NCBI GenBank assembly: GCA_014529385.2
Contig: CM043971.1
Coordinates: forward strand, 29,717,709 to 29,781,708
From: Adiantum capillus-veneris
Taxonomy: Eukaryota; Streptophyta; Polypodiopsida; Polypodiales; Pteridaceae
Reading direction: 5' to 3'
DNA length: 64,000 bases
Numbering within the stretch: position 1 is the stretch's first letter; each line of letters begins with the position of its first letter. Both the position numbers and the translations under genes were made by a program. Positions 44,412 to 54,060 of this stretch are shown piece after piece. The notes under the pieces were generated by a model that did no database searches, had not been told where the DNA came from, and was given only the letters and a program-made list of their open reading frames with translations.

Positions 44412-44640
44412 GGTCCAATGTAATGCTTGTGGTGATTGCCTTAGAGTTGTTTTGCTTCAAGAAGGGCACGCCATAGGCTATGAAAGTCGAAGGCTCGACC
44501 CTGTTGAGCAAGCTCTAGGCATATATGAAAAGGAACTTCTTGCAGTTCTACATGCCTTAGACTCATGGAAGCACTATTTATTGGGGACTCCTTTCATTCT
44601 GCAAACGGATCACCAAAGTCTTAACTTCATGACGTAGACC
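44412..44640 (+). pseudogene. Gypsy copy 2 RNase H, truncated at its N-side
   Basis: V-Q-C-N-A-C-G-D-C-L, L-L-Q-E-G-H-A-I-G-Y-E-S-R, Y-E-K-E-L-L-A-V-L-H-A and L-Q-T-D-H-Q-S-L are gypsy RNase H landmarks. The segment between the RT thumb and the first RNase H strand is missing compared with copy 1, so ~45 codons are deleted at about 44412. Confidence 0.85.
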
Positions 44641-45640
44641 AAGCTCTCTGACAAACAAATGAGGTGGGAAAATTTTCTTTCGCAATTTCATTTTCATATT
44701 GCTCACATTGTTGGCAAGCATAATCAAGTAGCCGATGCACTCTCAAGACGGCCGAGAGTGAATGCGGTTTCCATAGCAACTCACAATGATCTATCTTCTA
44801 TGATAGATGAGTATGCTATTGATCCCGATTTTAGAGATGTGATTTCAGCCCTTGCACTAGGGAAGAAAGAGGAACCATTTACTTTACAAGATGGTTATCT
44901 TCTCTATGGCAATAGACTATGCGCTACTAGCTCACTACGTGAGAAAGTAATGTATGAATCTCATGCTCCTCCTTATGCAGGACATAGAGGGATTCAGTCT
45001 ACCATAAAGGGGATTGAAACATATTTCTATTGGCCTACCATGAAAGCAAACATACAAGAGTATGTTTCTAATTGTGTGGTATGCCAAAGACGAAGTTTGA
45101 TAGAGGGAAGCAACTTGGATTGCTTCAACCTTTGCCAATCACTAATTTCACCATGGGAGAGCATATCCATGGATTTTATCTTTGGATTGCCTAAGTCTAT
45201 CTATGGGAATAGGGGAATATGGACGATAGTATACAGGTTCAGTAACAAGCTCATTTTATACCTGTCAAAAAGACTATCAAAGCCCATCAAATGGCAACCC
45301 TCTTCATTTGACAAATCTTCAAGTACCATGGCTTGCCAATGTCCATAGTGTCGGATAGAGATCCTAGAATGACCATAATTTCTGGAAGGGTCTCTTTGAG
45401 AATTTAGGAACAAGGCTAAACTTCTCTTCGACCTATCACCCGCAAATGGATGGCCAAAGTGAAATAGCTAACCTAACAATCCTCGATCTACTAAAAGCCT
45501 ATGTAACGGAAGTAGATCAAAGATCCCAATGGGAGAAGTACTTACCCTTGGTGGAGTATGCCTACAATAACACTGTACATACTTCCACGGGAAAAGCACC
45601 TTTTGAGGTAATTGAGGGAAGATAAAAAAGTCCCTTGCTA
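44641..45640 (+). pseudogene. Gypsy copy 2 integrase
   Basis: The zinc-binding H-H-C-C module (Y-A-G-H-R-G, then S-N-C-V-V-C-Q-R) lies near 44970-45090. The catalytic triad is spread over three frames: M-D-F-I-F-G-L-P (near 45170), S-D-R-D-P-R-M (near 45350), and Y-H-P-Q-M-D-G-Q-S-E (near 45440). N-N-T-V-H-T-S-T-G-K-A-P-F-E-V follows. The acidic residues are all present, but two frame breaks and a stop at about 45625 prevent expression. Confidence 0.9.
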
Positions 45641-46218
45641 CTTAAGGTACACGGGAAGATCTTCGCTGCAGATGAGTATAGCCGAGACCTACAAGAATCT
45701 TTCCAAAGATTAAGGATGCTATGAGATGCTTTTGATAATTAAGGATGCTATGAGATGCTTCTTTAATCTCATAACAAAGATTAAAGAATTATCCTTTTGA
45801 AGATGCTAGATGGATGCAAGGCATACAATTAAAGGATAAACTAAACCTTATCAATGCTTACAATGCTTCCCAAGAGTAAGCAAATGTAGAAATGTTAAAA
45901 ATGAACATAATTTTTGTCTTATAAGACTCTCTTTTTCTTTATTGTGCACAAAAATGAAGTAGTATGCATGCTTAGATCAAGTTTGCGGAGACGACGTCTC
46001 CCGAACACCAAGTAGATCTTGTCACTCTACTATGGAAGATGATAGGACTAATGTGCAGACATGCTTGCGGCAGCCTCAGGCTCTGAAGCGCCGAATGGAC
46101 TAGTCACCATTGTGGAAGGATGTCGTAGGGTAACATAGGGATCCTTTACCCGCTAGGAAAAAGGACTAATGAATATGCTTTATCTTCTCTACCCCATAGT
46201 CGAGGACGACTATGATTT
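45641..46218 (+). pseudogene. Gypsy copy 2 integrase tail with rearranged chromodomain remnant
   Basis: The tail V-H-G-K-I-F-A-A-D-E-Y-S is followed by a small local duplication (aaggatgctatgagatgctt twice, 45713-45762). N-Y-P-F-E-D-A-R-W-M-Q-G (about 45790-45825) is the second half of the chromodomain. The SH3-like C-terminal segment found in copy 3 is deleted. Confidence 0.65.
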
Positions 46219-46232
46219 CAAGAGAGAGGTAA
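46219..46232 (+). promoter_or_regulatory. Gypsy copy 2 polypurine tract
   Basis: caagagagaggtaa lies immediately before the 3' LTR TGTCATAA. Confidence 0.9.
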
Positions 46233-47822
46233 TGTCATAATAATCAACATCTAATTCTCCTAAATGATTTTCTCATGTTAAACTGATCACTTAATATGGG
46301 GAAGTGCCAGGGGAGAAAAAGATAGAATATTGGTTAAGCTAGCAGACCCGCCACAGTAGGGATCCAAAGGAGGGAAAATAGGGATCCAAAGGGGGGGCCA
46401 TCTGCAAAAGAGTAATGTGCAACAATGGGCTTAAAAGAAGCTAAGGTTCAACCCATTAAGACTTCCAAAATGCTAAGGTTCCAAAATTCAAAGGTTGTGT
46501 CCAAAGGCCAAACACTAGGGAAATTGGATGCTTAGTGTGTATCACAAAAAGTCTTTATCAATCCCTACATAGGAGGGGGCGAGCCTTGCAAGTAGGGGAT
46601 GAGAGAGAAACACACATACACACACACACAAGCTCCCTTTACACAAAGGGAATGAGGGACACATGTCAGCTCCCTAGCCTAGATGCCCACAAGGTGTACT
46701 CAAATCCTGTTGGATGGCCTTGGAGGTGGACCAATGAGAATTATGCTAGAGTAAATCTAGTTTAATTAATTTAAAAACACTTAATAAAAGAACCACTGGG
46801 AATTAATCTCTCTAGAAGACTATTGGACAGTCTCCCAAGGGGTCCAATGAGCATTCAGCAGCCCAACGGCATGCCTGATTCCTATTGGCTAGGAGTCAAA
46901 GGGGTCCAATGAGGGTTTAGTTGCATTTATTAATTACCTAAATCTCTCACAAAAGGGGAAAGGGGGACACATGTCAGAAGGCTATCACTTATTCTGCTTA
47001 ATTACCATTGGCTAAGCCTGGGGAGGTCCAATAGAATGCTAGCAAGAGCAAATAGCAAGAGGGGTCGACCAAGAGAGAGGGGGACTGAATTTTCAAAGGC
47101 ATTATCACCTACACACTCACACTAGCTCATGTGTGGAGTAAGAAGACTCTCTCTCCTTCTCAAGCTTTAATGGAAATCTTATCACCTACTCCAAGCTTGT
47201 GCGAAGGGATGCCTACACCAACAAATCTTGGCTTTGTGATGCAAATCCAACCAAGAGCCAAGCTTCAATGCATGCTCATCTCCTCTACCATGCTAATTAC
47301 TAAGCTAAGCTATGCTAATATGAGTGATTATGTGAGGAGACGTACATCTTTCTCATAAGAATACTCCTTCTTCCTCTCAATCTACTCTCATACCCCGCTA
47401 GCTCTCACCATCTTTGAAGGTGTGTGAGGTCTTGGGTCTGAGACCGTGAGGGAATTGATGTTGTGTTTGATAAATGTTTAGCTTAGTGCATTAAGTTTCC
47501 ATCTTCATTGCACTAGCTAGTATTCAAGGAACACAAGAAATTGTATTGTAAAATGTCTCTGTTGATGGGAGAAACCATAATACAAAGCCTTTTGGAGGGG
47601 AGACCGGCTCCATGCAAATCCGGTCCTCAACCGTTGTCAATTTCTTAATTTCTCTCTCTTTTGAAGTATTGTTCATGCTATCTAACTAGGTATTATGCTT
47701 TTTGTTTGTTTCTCCACCCAAGCACTCTTGTTAATCTCATTAGGAATCTATTCTAATGAAATGCTCACTATGTTCATGCTATTTTCCGCTACACACAAGT
47801 TACTAGGCCATTAAATGTTACA
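46233..47822 (+). repeat. Gypsy copy 2, 3' LTR
   Basis: This 1590-bp mate of 39408-40996 ends ttaaatgttaca, followed by TSD aactt. Confidence 0.95.
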
Positions 47823-47827
47823 AACTT

Positions 47828-47990
47828 GATCAAAACGCACTCTCTACACATCCTACTAACAGAGCAGGCTCTACTATGCCACCACCTGGATACCCTAGTG
47901 AAAAATCCAAGAGTAGCATAGAAGTTTTGTCCAACAAATTAATCAAAACACTCTCCCTACACATCCTACCACAAAGTGGAGAAGGCGGAA
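47828..47990 (+). repeat. Second part of unit 1 and full unit 2 of the ~110-bp repeat
   Basis: gatcaaaacgcactct... completes the unit interrupted at 39407. The second unit starts gctctactatgccac at 47867 and repeats the ccctagtgaaaaatccaaga and ctacacatccta phrases. Confidence 0.75.
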
Positions 47991-48525
47991 ACAACTCTTA
48001 GCAAGCGACTGGCAGATGAGTGTGCCAAAAGCTTCCAGAGGCAACAACCAGAGAGTTACCACGATAACTGACATTACAAAGTCAGTCAAACACTAGTTTG
48101 AGGGACTATAAATAGGACCCACTATTTCATTTTGAGTCTCTCAATATCTCTAGCTTCGGGAGTAGATCTCTTTCTGTAATCTAGACCTAACGCAAAGCCT
48201 TGTAATCATATCTTGAGCCATTGGCCAACATACTTTGTAATCTCATTGAGCTAAAGCTCTTTCAATGTTGTTTTCAGTGTACTTTATTCAGTCTCTGAAT
48301 AATATAATTCCATTTCCATTTCCATTTCATGCTTCCAATGTTGTTTTATTTCCTGTTTCAGTTATGTCCTCCGATACTTTGAAGTCTGATATGACGTCTT
48401 AAGTATGATATCAACTAGCTCTAACACCGCTCTGGAATAACGGTATGAATGCATCCAACTCATTCCATTTTTGCAATCACGGTGGCTTGAGCTAAATTGC
48501 TCTAGATAGGGAAACTATCTCCCAT

Positions 48526-48537
48526 TGGTGTTAGAGC
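48526..48537 (+). promoter_or_regulatory. Probable primer-binding site of the third gag-type element
   Basis: tggtgttagagc differs at two positions from the tRNA-Met site tggtatcagagc and lies 15 bases before the first ATG. Confidence 0.65.
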
Positions 48538-48552
48538 AAATACAAAGCAGAC

Positions 48553-49080
48553 ATGCCACCTAGACGAGGTCAATGGCCAGCCACTAGATTCATGGAGGAA
48601 CCCATTTGTGTCAGCCCAATTCTAGAAGAGTTAGAGTGTGGCTATGAAACTGACCAGCAACCTAGAAATGAGACAGATGTGGGGCCAGGGTCGGGCACTA
48701 TTGAAAGCTCTAGTCTCGGCTCTAGCTCTAGCTCATCTAAAAGTGAGTCAGATGATAAGGGTAAGGGGAAGAAGAAGGGGTTTTGGACCAGAAAGACAAA
48801 GGAGATGTCCAAACAGATAGTTGATATAGCAAAAACAAGACCCTCAATAAAGACCACAAGTGTCGATCAAAGGACCACATGTCTAATGAATATTCTCAAT
48901 ACACATACTATAAGGCCTTTGGACATGTTTGAAACAACTGTGGTTCACCACTTTAAGAAGGGAAAAGACTTGTTGATGATTGCGATGACCAGCCATGAAG
49001 CACCCAAGACAGAAGGGACCAGTGGGTCCAAGGAGAACAACACCAATACAAGCAATGGTGCTAGCATAGGGAGTTATTAG
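48553..49080 (+). CDS. N-terminal ORF of the third gag-type element
   Basis: This 175-codon ORF begins at ATG 48553, shortly after the primer site. It has an acidic, Ser-rich N-terminal part (G-S-S-S-S-S-S-K-S-E-S), a basic patch (K-G-K-K-K-G-F-W-T-R-K) and a possible helical part (M-F-E-T-T-V-V-H-H-F-K-K-G-K-D). No Gag core landmark is found, so most of the capsid region appears deleted. The function is unknown. Confidence 0.5.
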   Translation: MPPRRGQWPATRFMEEPICVSPILEELECGYETDQQPRNETDVGPGSGTIESSSLGSSSSSSKSESDDKGKGKKKGFWTRKTKEMSKQIVDIAKTRPSIKTTSVDQRTTCLMNILNTHTIRPLDMFETTVVHHFKKGKDLLMIAMTSHEAPKTEGTSGSKENNTNTSNGASIGSY

Positions 49081-49128
49081 GGTGGTGTTGGAAGGGATAG
49101 AGGAAGGGAAAATTTTGAGAAACAGAAC

Positions 49129-49317
49129 ATGAACTGCGATGGCTGTGGCAAGTATGGCCACCTCACTACCCAATGTCCAAAAGGTCCAAAACCAAATATA
49201 TCTGACCAAAAGCCACCAGAGCCACTCCCAGTCAGGGTGGTTACCAGAAGCAAGGGTGTAGTGATTGAAGAGATTCTAGATGAAGAGAACAAGCAAACTA
49301 CTGAGGCCAAAAAATGA
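49129..49317 (+). CDS. Zinc-knuckle ORF of the third gag-type element
   Basis: A 62-codon ORF with a complete knuckle at 49135-49176 (C-D-G-C-G-K-Y-G-H-L-T-T-Q-C), then L-P-V-R-V-V-T-R, matching P-V-K-V-V-T-R of unit 1 and P-I-N-V-L-T-R of unit 2. It lies in a different frame from the preceding ORF, 50 bp downstream. Nucleic-acid binding is inferred. Confidence 0.65.
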   Translation: MNCDGCGKYGHLTTQCPKGPKPNISDQKPPEPLPVRVVTRSKGVVIEEILDEENKQTTEAKK

Positions 49318-49404
49318 GAACAACAAAGAACGGTATGCAAGGCTAAGGGTAAAGAGAAGGTGGTATATGAATGGTAGGAATAGAGGAATCCGGCAACAAA
49401 AAAT

Positions 49405-50007
49405 ATGGAGAATTTATCCAGGAAGCTTCCAAAACAACCCAAATGTTCTAAAGCTCACACAACTCAAAAGCTACCACCCCAGCCTTCAAGATCTCGGAAG
49501 GAGAAAGCAACACTTGGCCTCGAGGAGTCCATGATTGTTGTAGTGGAAAGTCTGGTAAATGAGACCAAAGGACCCCACACAAAGACGATCAACAACAACA
49601 AAGAGCCAATGGAGACTAAGCACAACCAAGGGAGAAACAACCTCAAAATGGATCCCTCGTCTTCTACTACAAAAGCAAGGCTTTTACAATGGTAATAGCC
49701 AAGTATGGATACAAAAGCCTAGTGTCCATCAAGTCAAGGGAGCAACTCATGAAGCAAGAACAAAGTGGGTCCCAAAACCACTGTTGAAAACTCAGGCTCC
49801 TCACAAAGAAGAAAAAGTAAAGGTACAACAATGCGGCCTCCTTACGGAACATCCCATACGGAACATCCCTTAAAGGAGTCAAAGCATGCCAACTTACTTG
49901 AAAAGATGGTGGCATCCAAAGACCAAAGCAATGATAGAGGCCTTAATCTCAAGAACTTATGGCATTGGGTTTCAGGCCATGAACAGGTAATTCCAAGTCG
50001 CCATTAA
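49405..50007 (+). pseudogene. C-terminal motif region of the third gag-type element
   Basis: Overlapping frames carry K-W-I-P-R-L-L-L-Q-K-Q-G-F-Y-N-G-N and Q-V-W-I-Q-K (49649-49717), then T-K-W-V-P-K-P-L-L-K-T-Q about 20 residues later. This is the same motif as in units 1 and 2. No protease lies between the knuckle and this motif, only ~330 bp of degraded sequence. Confidence 0.6.
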
Positions 50008-50290
50008 AAATACATGGCATAAAATTCAAGAGTCGGGAAGCTGAGCCACTAAATGAGCAAGGCATTAGTCCCAAAGCTTCAAGTAATATTCTCTGTGGTC
50101 TAAGAGTCTTAGCTATTCTAAGTACTGCTCAAGGTGGAGGAGTTGAGCATATTTATGTTGTGTCACTCATGCTAGTATAGGTGAGCATAAGAGTCCAAGT
50201 CTATGTATTTTAAGTTTGGTAAAGTGAAGAAGAGAATCCAAAAGACACTCACGCACTATGCTTAGTGAGTAATGAGTGGAGAAGCTTCAA

Positions 50291-50740
50291 CATCACCTTA
50301 GTCATCAAGCACCTCAAGCTTAGGTCGGGTTCCCACCTCAAGCTCAGCCCTAGCTTGCCTAAGGTCAAAGGACTTTTAACACTAACTATCGGAGGTCTTT
50401 AACGAATCTAATCCTAATGTCTTTTAAGCTCCATTAGATGCACGTTTCTCTTTGATAGACTACCTCCTTTTGGACCGGTATTGAGATGTAACCATCTCTC
50501 TTCTTGGTCTCCTGTTGAGATAAGTCTAGAAGCACTTATTGCACATTTCTCTTTGGTAGACCATCTCCTTTTGGACCCCTATTGAGATGCAACCATCTCT
50601 CCATTTGGTCCCCTGTTGAGATAGGTCTAGAAGCACATGTCTCTTTTCTAACTCTTGTCCCCGTTTATTCTCCCACATTAAATGATCAGTTTAATATGGG
50701 AAAATCATTTGGGTAAAGTTAGACATTATATTTTATGACA
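50291..50740 (-). repeat. Gypsy copy 3, partial 3' LTR
   Basis: It begins inside the minisatellite (cttagtcatcaagcacctca) and ends tatgaca at 50740, with the purine tract attacctctctcttg following. About 1.2 kb of the LTR is missing. Confidence 0.85.
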
Positions 50741-51149
50741 TTACCTCTCTCTTGAAATTATACTTGTCCTTGACTATGAGGTAGAGAAGATAAAGCCTAG
50801 TCATTAGTCCATGTTTCTTAGCAGGTAGAGGATCCCTTTTTAACCTACGACATCATTCCAAGATGGATGACTAGTCCATTTGGTGCTTGGGAGACGTATT
50901 TGCCGCAAGCATGTTTGCTCTTTAGTCCAAATCATACTTCCAAAGTAGAGTGACAAGTTCTACTTGGTATTTGGGAGACGTCGTCCCCACAAACATGATT
51001 CTAAGCATGCATACTATTTAAAGTTGTGCACAATAAAAAGAGAACTAGTCTTATAAGACAAAACATGGTTCATTTAAAATGCATTTTTATATGCTTACTC
51101 TAATGCAACATTGTAAGCATTGACAAGGTGCATATTATTCTTGAGCTAG

Positions 51150-52300
51150 GTTCCTTGCATCCATTTAGCATCTTTAAAAGGATAATTCTTTAACTTAATA
51201 AGATATCGTCAGATAATCTTACCATTTCCTAATACCTTGTCTTCATGTCATAGGATGGACTTAGATTGAAGTACTTCCTCTTGATCTTCCATTTTTGGAG
51301 GGTCTGCAACTATTGCTTCTTTTGATGGTGCTCCTTTGTAAGGCTTATGTAGGTTCTCATGGAAAACATTGTGCATGAGCCAATGGTTGGGCAACTTCAA
51401 TTGATAAGCCATCTCATTGATTGGCTTAAGAATTTTAAGGACCATAGTATCTTTTTGCTAGATTAGCATCATACTCTTGGTGGTGTGTAGGACTCTTGCC
51501 CGTAGTATGCCTCAGATGAGCCTTGAGAAACTTTAACAAGACCCAATCATTTTTCTTAAAGACTAAGGCTCTTCTATGCTTATTATCAGCAGCCCTTTTT
51601 TCCTTTCATGTGAGATGGATATAACCCCTTTAATCTTTGGAAAAGATTCTTGTAGGTCTCGGCTATATTCATCACAGCAACGAAGATCTTTCCATGTACT
51701 TTAAATAGTAAGGGACTTCTGGATCTTCCTTCTTTAACCTCAAAAGGTACTTTCCCCATAGAAGTACGTACAATATCATTGTACGCATACTCTATAAGAG
51801 GTAGGTAGTTCTATCATTGAGAACATTGATCTACTTCCATGAAATAGGCTTTTAGTATATTAAGAATCGTTAGATTAGTTATTTCACTTTGGTCATCCGT
51901 TTATGGATGATAGGTCGAAAGAGAAATTTAATCTACTTCCTAGATTCTCAAAGAGAACCTTCTAGAACTTACTGGCCATTCTACGATCTTTGTCCAACAC
52001 TATGGGTGTTGGAAAGCCATGATGCTTGAAAATTTGAGATCAGAAGAGGGTTGCCATTTGATGTGCCTTAATAGTCTTTTTGACAGGTATAGAGTGTGTT
52101 TTTTTGTTAAGCATGTTGACTAAAACAATCCAAGTTGCTTCCCTCAATCAAATTTCAACTTTTGGTATACCACGCATTTTGAAACATACTCTTGTATGTT
52201 TACTTTTCATGGTAGACCAACAGAAATACATTTCTACTCCTTGAAGAGTAGATTATAGATTCCCTCTTTGCCCCGCATAAGGAGAAGTATGGGATTCATA
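51150..52300 (-). pseudogene. Gypsy copy 3 integrase with C-terminal and chromodomain remnants
   Basis: 51248-51445 encodes I-L-K-P-I-N-E-M-A-Y-Q-L-K-L-P and H-N-V-F-H, the GPY/F-like end of integrase. Immediately beyond, about 51150-51245 reads K-V-L-x-N-G-K-I-I-R-R-Y-L-I-K and N-Y-P-F-K-D-A-K-W-M, a chromodomain with the usual Y-L-I-K-x-K and W positions. The upstream core (51700-52300) is degraded, with G-K-V-P-F-E-V and K-A-H-Q-M-A-T-L still visible. Confidence 0.75.
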
Positions 52301-52427
52301 CATGACTTTCTTATTGTATGGGTGAGTAACACATAGCCTATTGCCGTTTGGAAGATAACCATCCTTCAAGGTAAATGGTTATTTTTTTCTTCCCTATTGC
52401 AAAGGTTGTAATTACGTACTTAAAGTT

Positions 52428-52960
52428 TCAGTCAGTAGCATACTCCTCTATCATAAAAGATAGATCATTGTGAGTTGCTATAGACACCACATTTACCCTT
52501 CGTCGTTGTGAAAGTGCATCGACCACTTGATTGTGCTTGTTAGCAATGTGAGCAATATAAAATTTAAATTGAAAAAGAAAATTTGCCCACCTCATTTGTT
52601 TGTCGGAGAGCTTGGTTTGTGTCATGAAGTTCTTGAGGCTTTGTGATCCATTTGTAGGATGAATGGAGTCCCCAAGAGATAGTGTTTCCATGTGTTTAGG
52701 GAATATAGAATAGCTAATAGCTCTTTTACGTATTTACCCAATACTCACTTATCGAAGTTGAGTCTTTGACTCTCATATGCTATGGCATGTCCTTCTTGAA
52801 GCAAAATAGCTCCAAGGCAATCACCACAAGCATCACATTGGACCTCAAATGGCTTTGAGAGATCTAGTAGTGTGAGCACACATTGAGAGATAAGCTTCTC
52901 AAAATCTTCTTGCACTTTTGCAGTCCATGAATACTTAACGTTCTTTTTTTTGTTGTCATG
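52428..52960 (-). pseudogene. Gypsy copy 3 RNase H and linker
   Basis: 52428-52691 encodes L-S-D-K-Q-M-R-W-A-N-F-L, H-I-A-H-I-A-N-K-H-N-Q-V-V-D-A-L-S-Q-R. Upstream lies the F-E-V-Q-C-D-A-C-G-D-C-L type segment (about 52800-52860). Frame breaks throughout. Confidence 0.75.
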
Positions 52961-53620
52961 TAATGGGCCTGCTATTAGCGAGAATTTTTTCTAATGAAGC
53001 ATCCATAGTATGCACACATATTTATGAAGCATCCATAGTATGCACACATATTTATGAAGCTTCGTACCTCCTGTAGATTCCTTGGATTAGGCCATCCTTT
53101 TATTATCTCTAATTTTGTTGCATCCATATGGGTGCCATCTTTAGAGATAATGTGACCTAAATATTGAATCTCTTGTAGAAAAAATTCTATTTTTTAAAAT
53201 TAATGAAAAGCTTATTCTCTCTCACAACTTGAAAGATTACATGGAGGTGCTGCTTGTAGTCCTCAAGAATTTGAATGGCCTAAAGACTTTTGTCCATCAT
53301 GAGTTTGAATGCATCTGGAGCATGTGTCAAGCCAAAACTTGTAACTTATCAAATAGATCTTCTACCCACATTACGAGAAATCTATTGTTAATAGTGATCT
53401 TATTTAGTGCTCTATAGTCAATACACATGTGATATGTGCCGTATTTCTTTTGCATTAAAAGTAATGGTGAACAAAATGGAGAGGAGCTAGACCTCACCAT
53501 CCCTTTTTCCACCAATTCATGCACTTGTCTCATGATCTCCTCTTGTTGAGCTTGTGAAACTCAATAAGGAGGCTTGTTAGGCAGTGAGCTTCCTTGTAGG
53601 AGCTTAATTGCATAGTCATC
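52961..53620 (-). pseudogene. Gypsy copy 3 reverse transcriptase with catalytic motifs deleted
   Basis: 53327-53533 encodes V-H-E-L-V-E-K-G-M-V-R-S-S-S-S-P-F, I-D-Y-R-A-L-N-K-I-T and W-V-E-D-L-F-D-K-L-Q, then jumps at 53338-53341 to the F-G-L-T-x-A-P region. This is the same junction as in copy 1. The segment with motif C is likewise missing near 53272-53290. The region 53005-53055 also contains a short duplicated phrase, gaagcatccatagtatgcac. Confidence 0.85.
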
Positions 53621-53739
53621 ATCCCTCATTTTAGAGGTAGCTCACTAGGAATGTCATCAACAAAAACATCTCGGAATCCATTTAGGAAATTTAACAACCT
53701 TAATTCCTCTTGATTCCCTTTATTGCAGGGATATGGTGT

Positions 53740-54060
53740 TCCCCGACTCATGAGCATCTATGTACATGCTCTTTTCCCTGAAGGTGAAGTAGATTCTCCT
53801 TTTAGGGAACTTCATGTTGGGAGCCATGTGGTTAAATCATGGTGCCCCAATGATAACATTCTCATGTTTGAGAGGGGTGAAGAATCTTTTTTGTCCACAT
53901 AGCTTTGGACATGAAGCCTTAATTTCCCAATTAAAGGAAGTAACTAAGAAGTCTTGTCCCTTGATAGCACCATTGGCTTTCAATGCATCTCCCATCTCGT
54001 GGGCTTGTATGCCTAGCTTAGTGGTCAACTCCGTGGATATGAAGTTGTGAGTTGAACCAG
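53740..54060 (-). pseudogene. Gypsy copy 3 protease fragment
   Basis: T-T-K-L-G-I-Q-A-H-E-M-G-D-A and I-K-G-Q-D and F-T-P-L-K-H-E-N-V-I-I-G-A-P match the protease of copy 2. The Asp loop at ~54040-54060 is frameshifted (C-L-P-W-F-N-S-Q). Confidence 0.7.

Larger units (their letters stand above)
39408..47822 (+). mobile_element. Ty3/gypsy chromovirus copy 2, sense, complete boundaries
   Basis: This 8415-bp element is flanked by TSD aactt (39403-39407 and 47823-47827). LTRs are 39408-40996 (1589 bp) and 46233-47822 (1590 bp), similar enough by eye to suggest a young insertion. The tRNA-Met primer site and purine tract are intact. The coding order is gag, protease, RT with intact catalytic motifs, RNase H, integrase and a chromodomain remnant. 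It is still defective: frameshifts in gag, a stop at 44126, a deletion at the RT-RNase H junction near 44412, stops in integrase, and rearranged sequence at 45700-45780. Confidence 0.95.
47828..50290 (+). mobile_element. Third gag-type element lacking pol, truncated at the 3' side
   Basis: The 5' LTR-like region is 47828-48524 (extending left of the copy 2 insertion), followed by a tRNA-Met-like primer site, an ORF of unknown type, one zinc knuckle and the Q-G-F-Y-x-G-N motif. It has no Gag core, protease, RT or integrase. It resembles units 1 and 2 in the T-R motif and the C-terminal motif. The right side ends at about 50290, where gypsy copy 3 LTR sequence begins. Confidence 0.6.
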
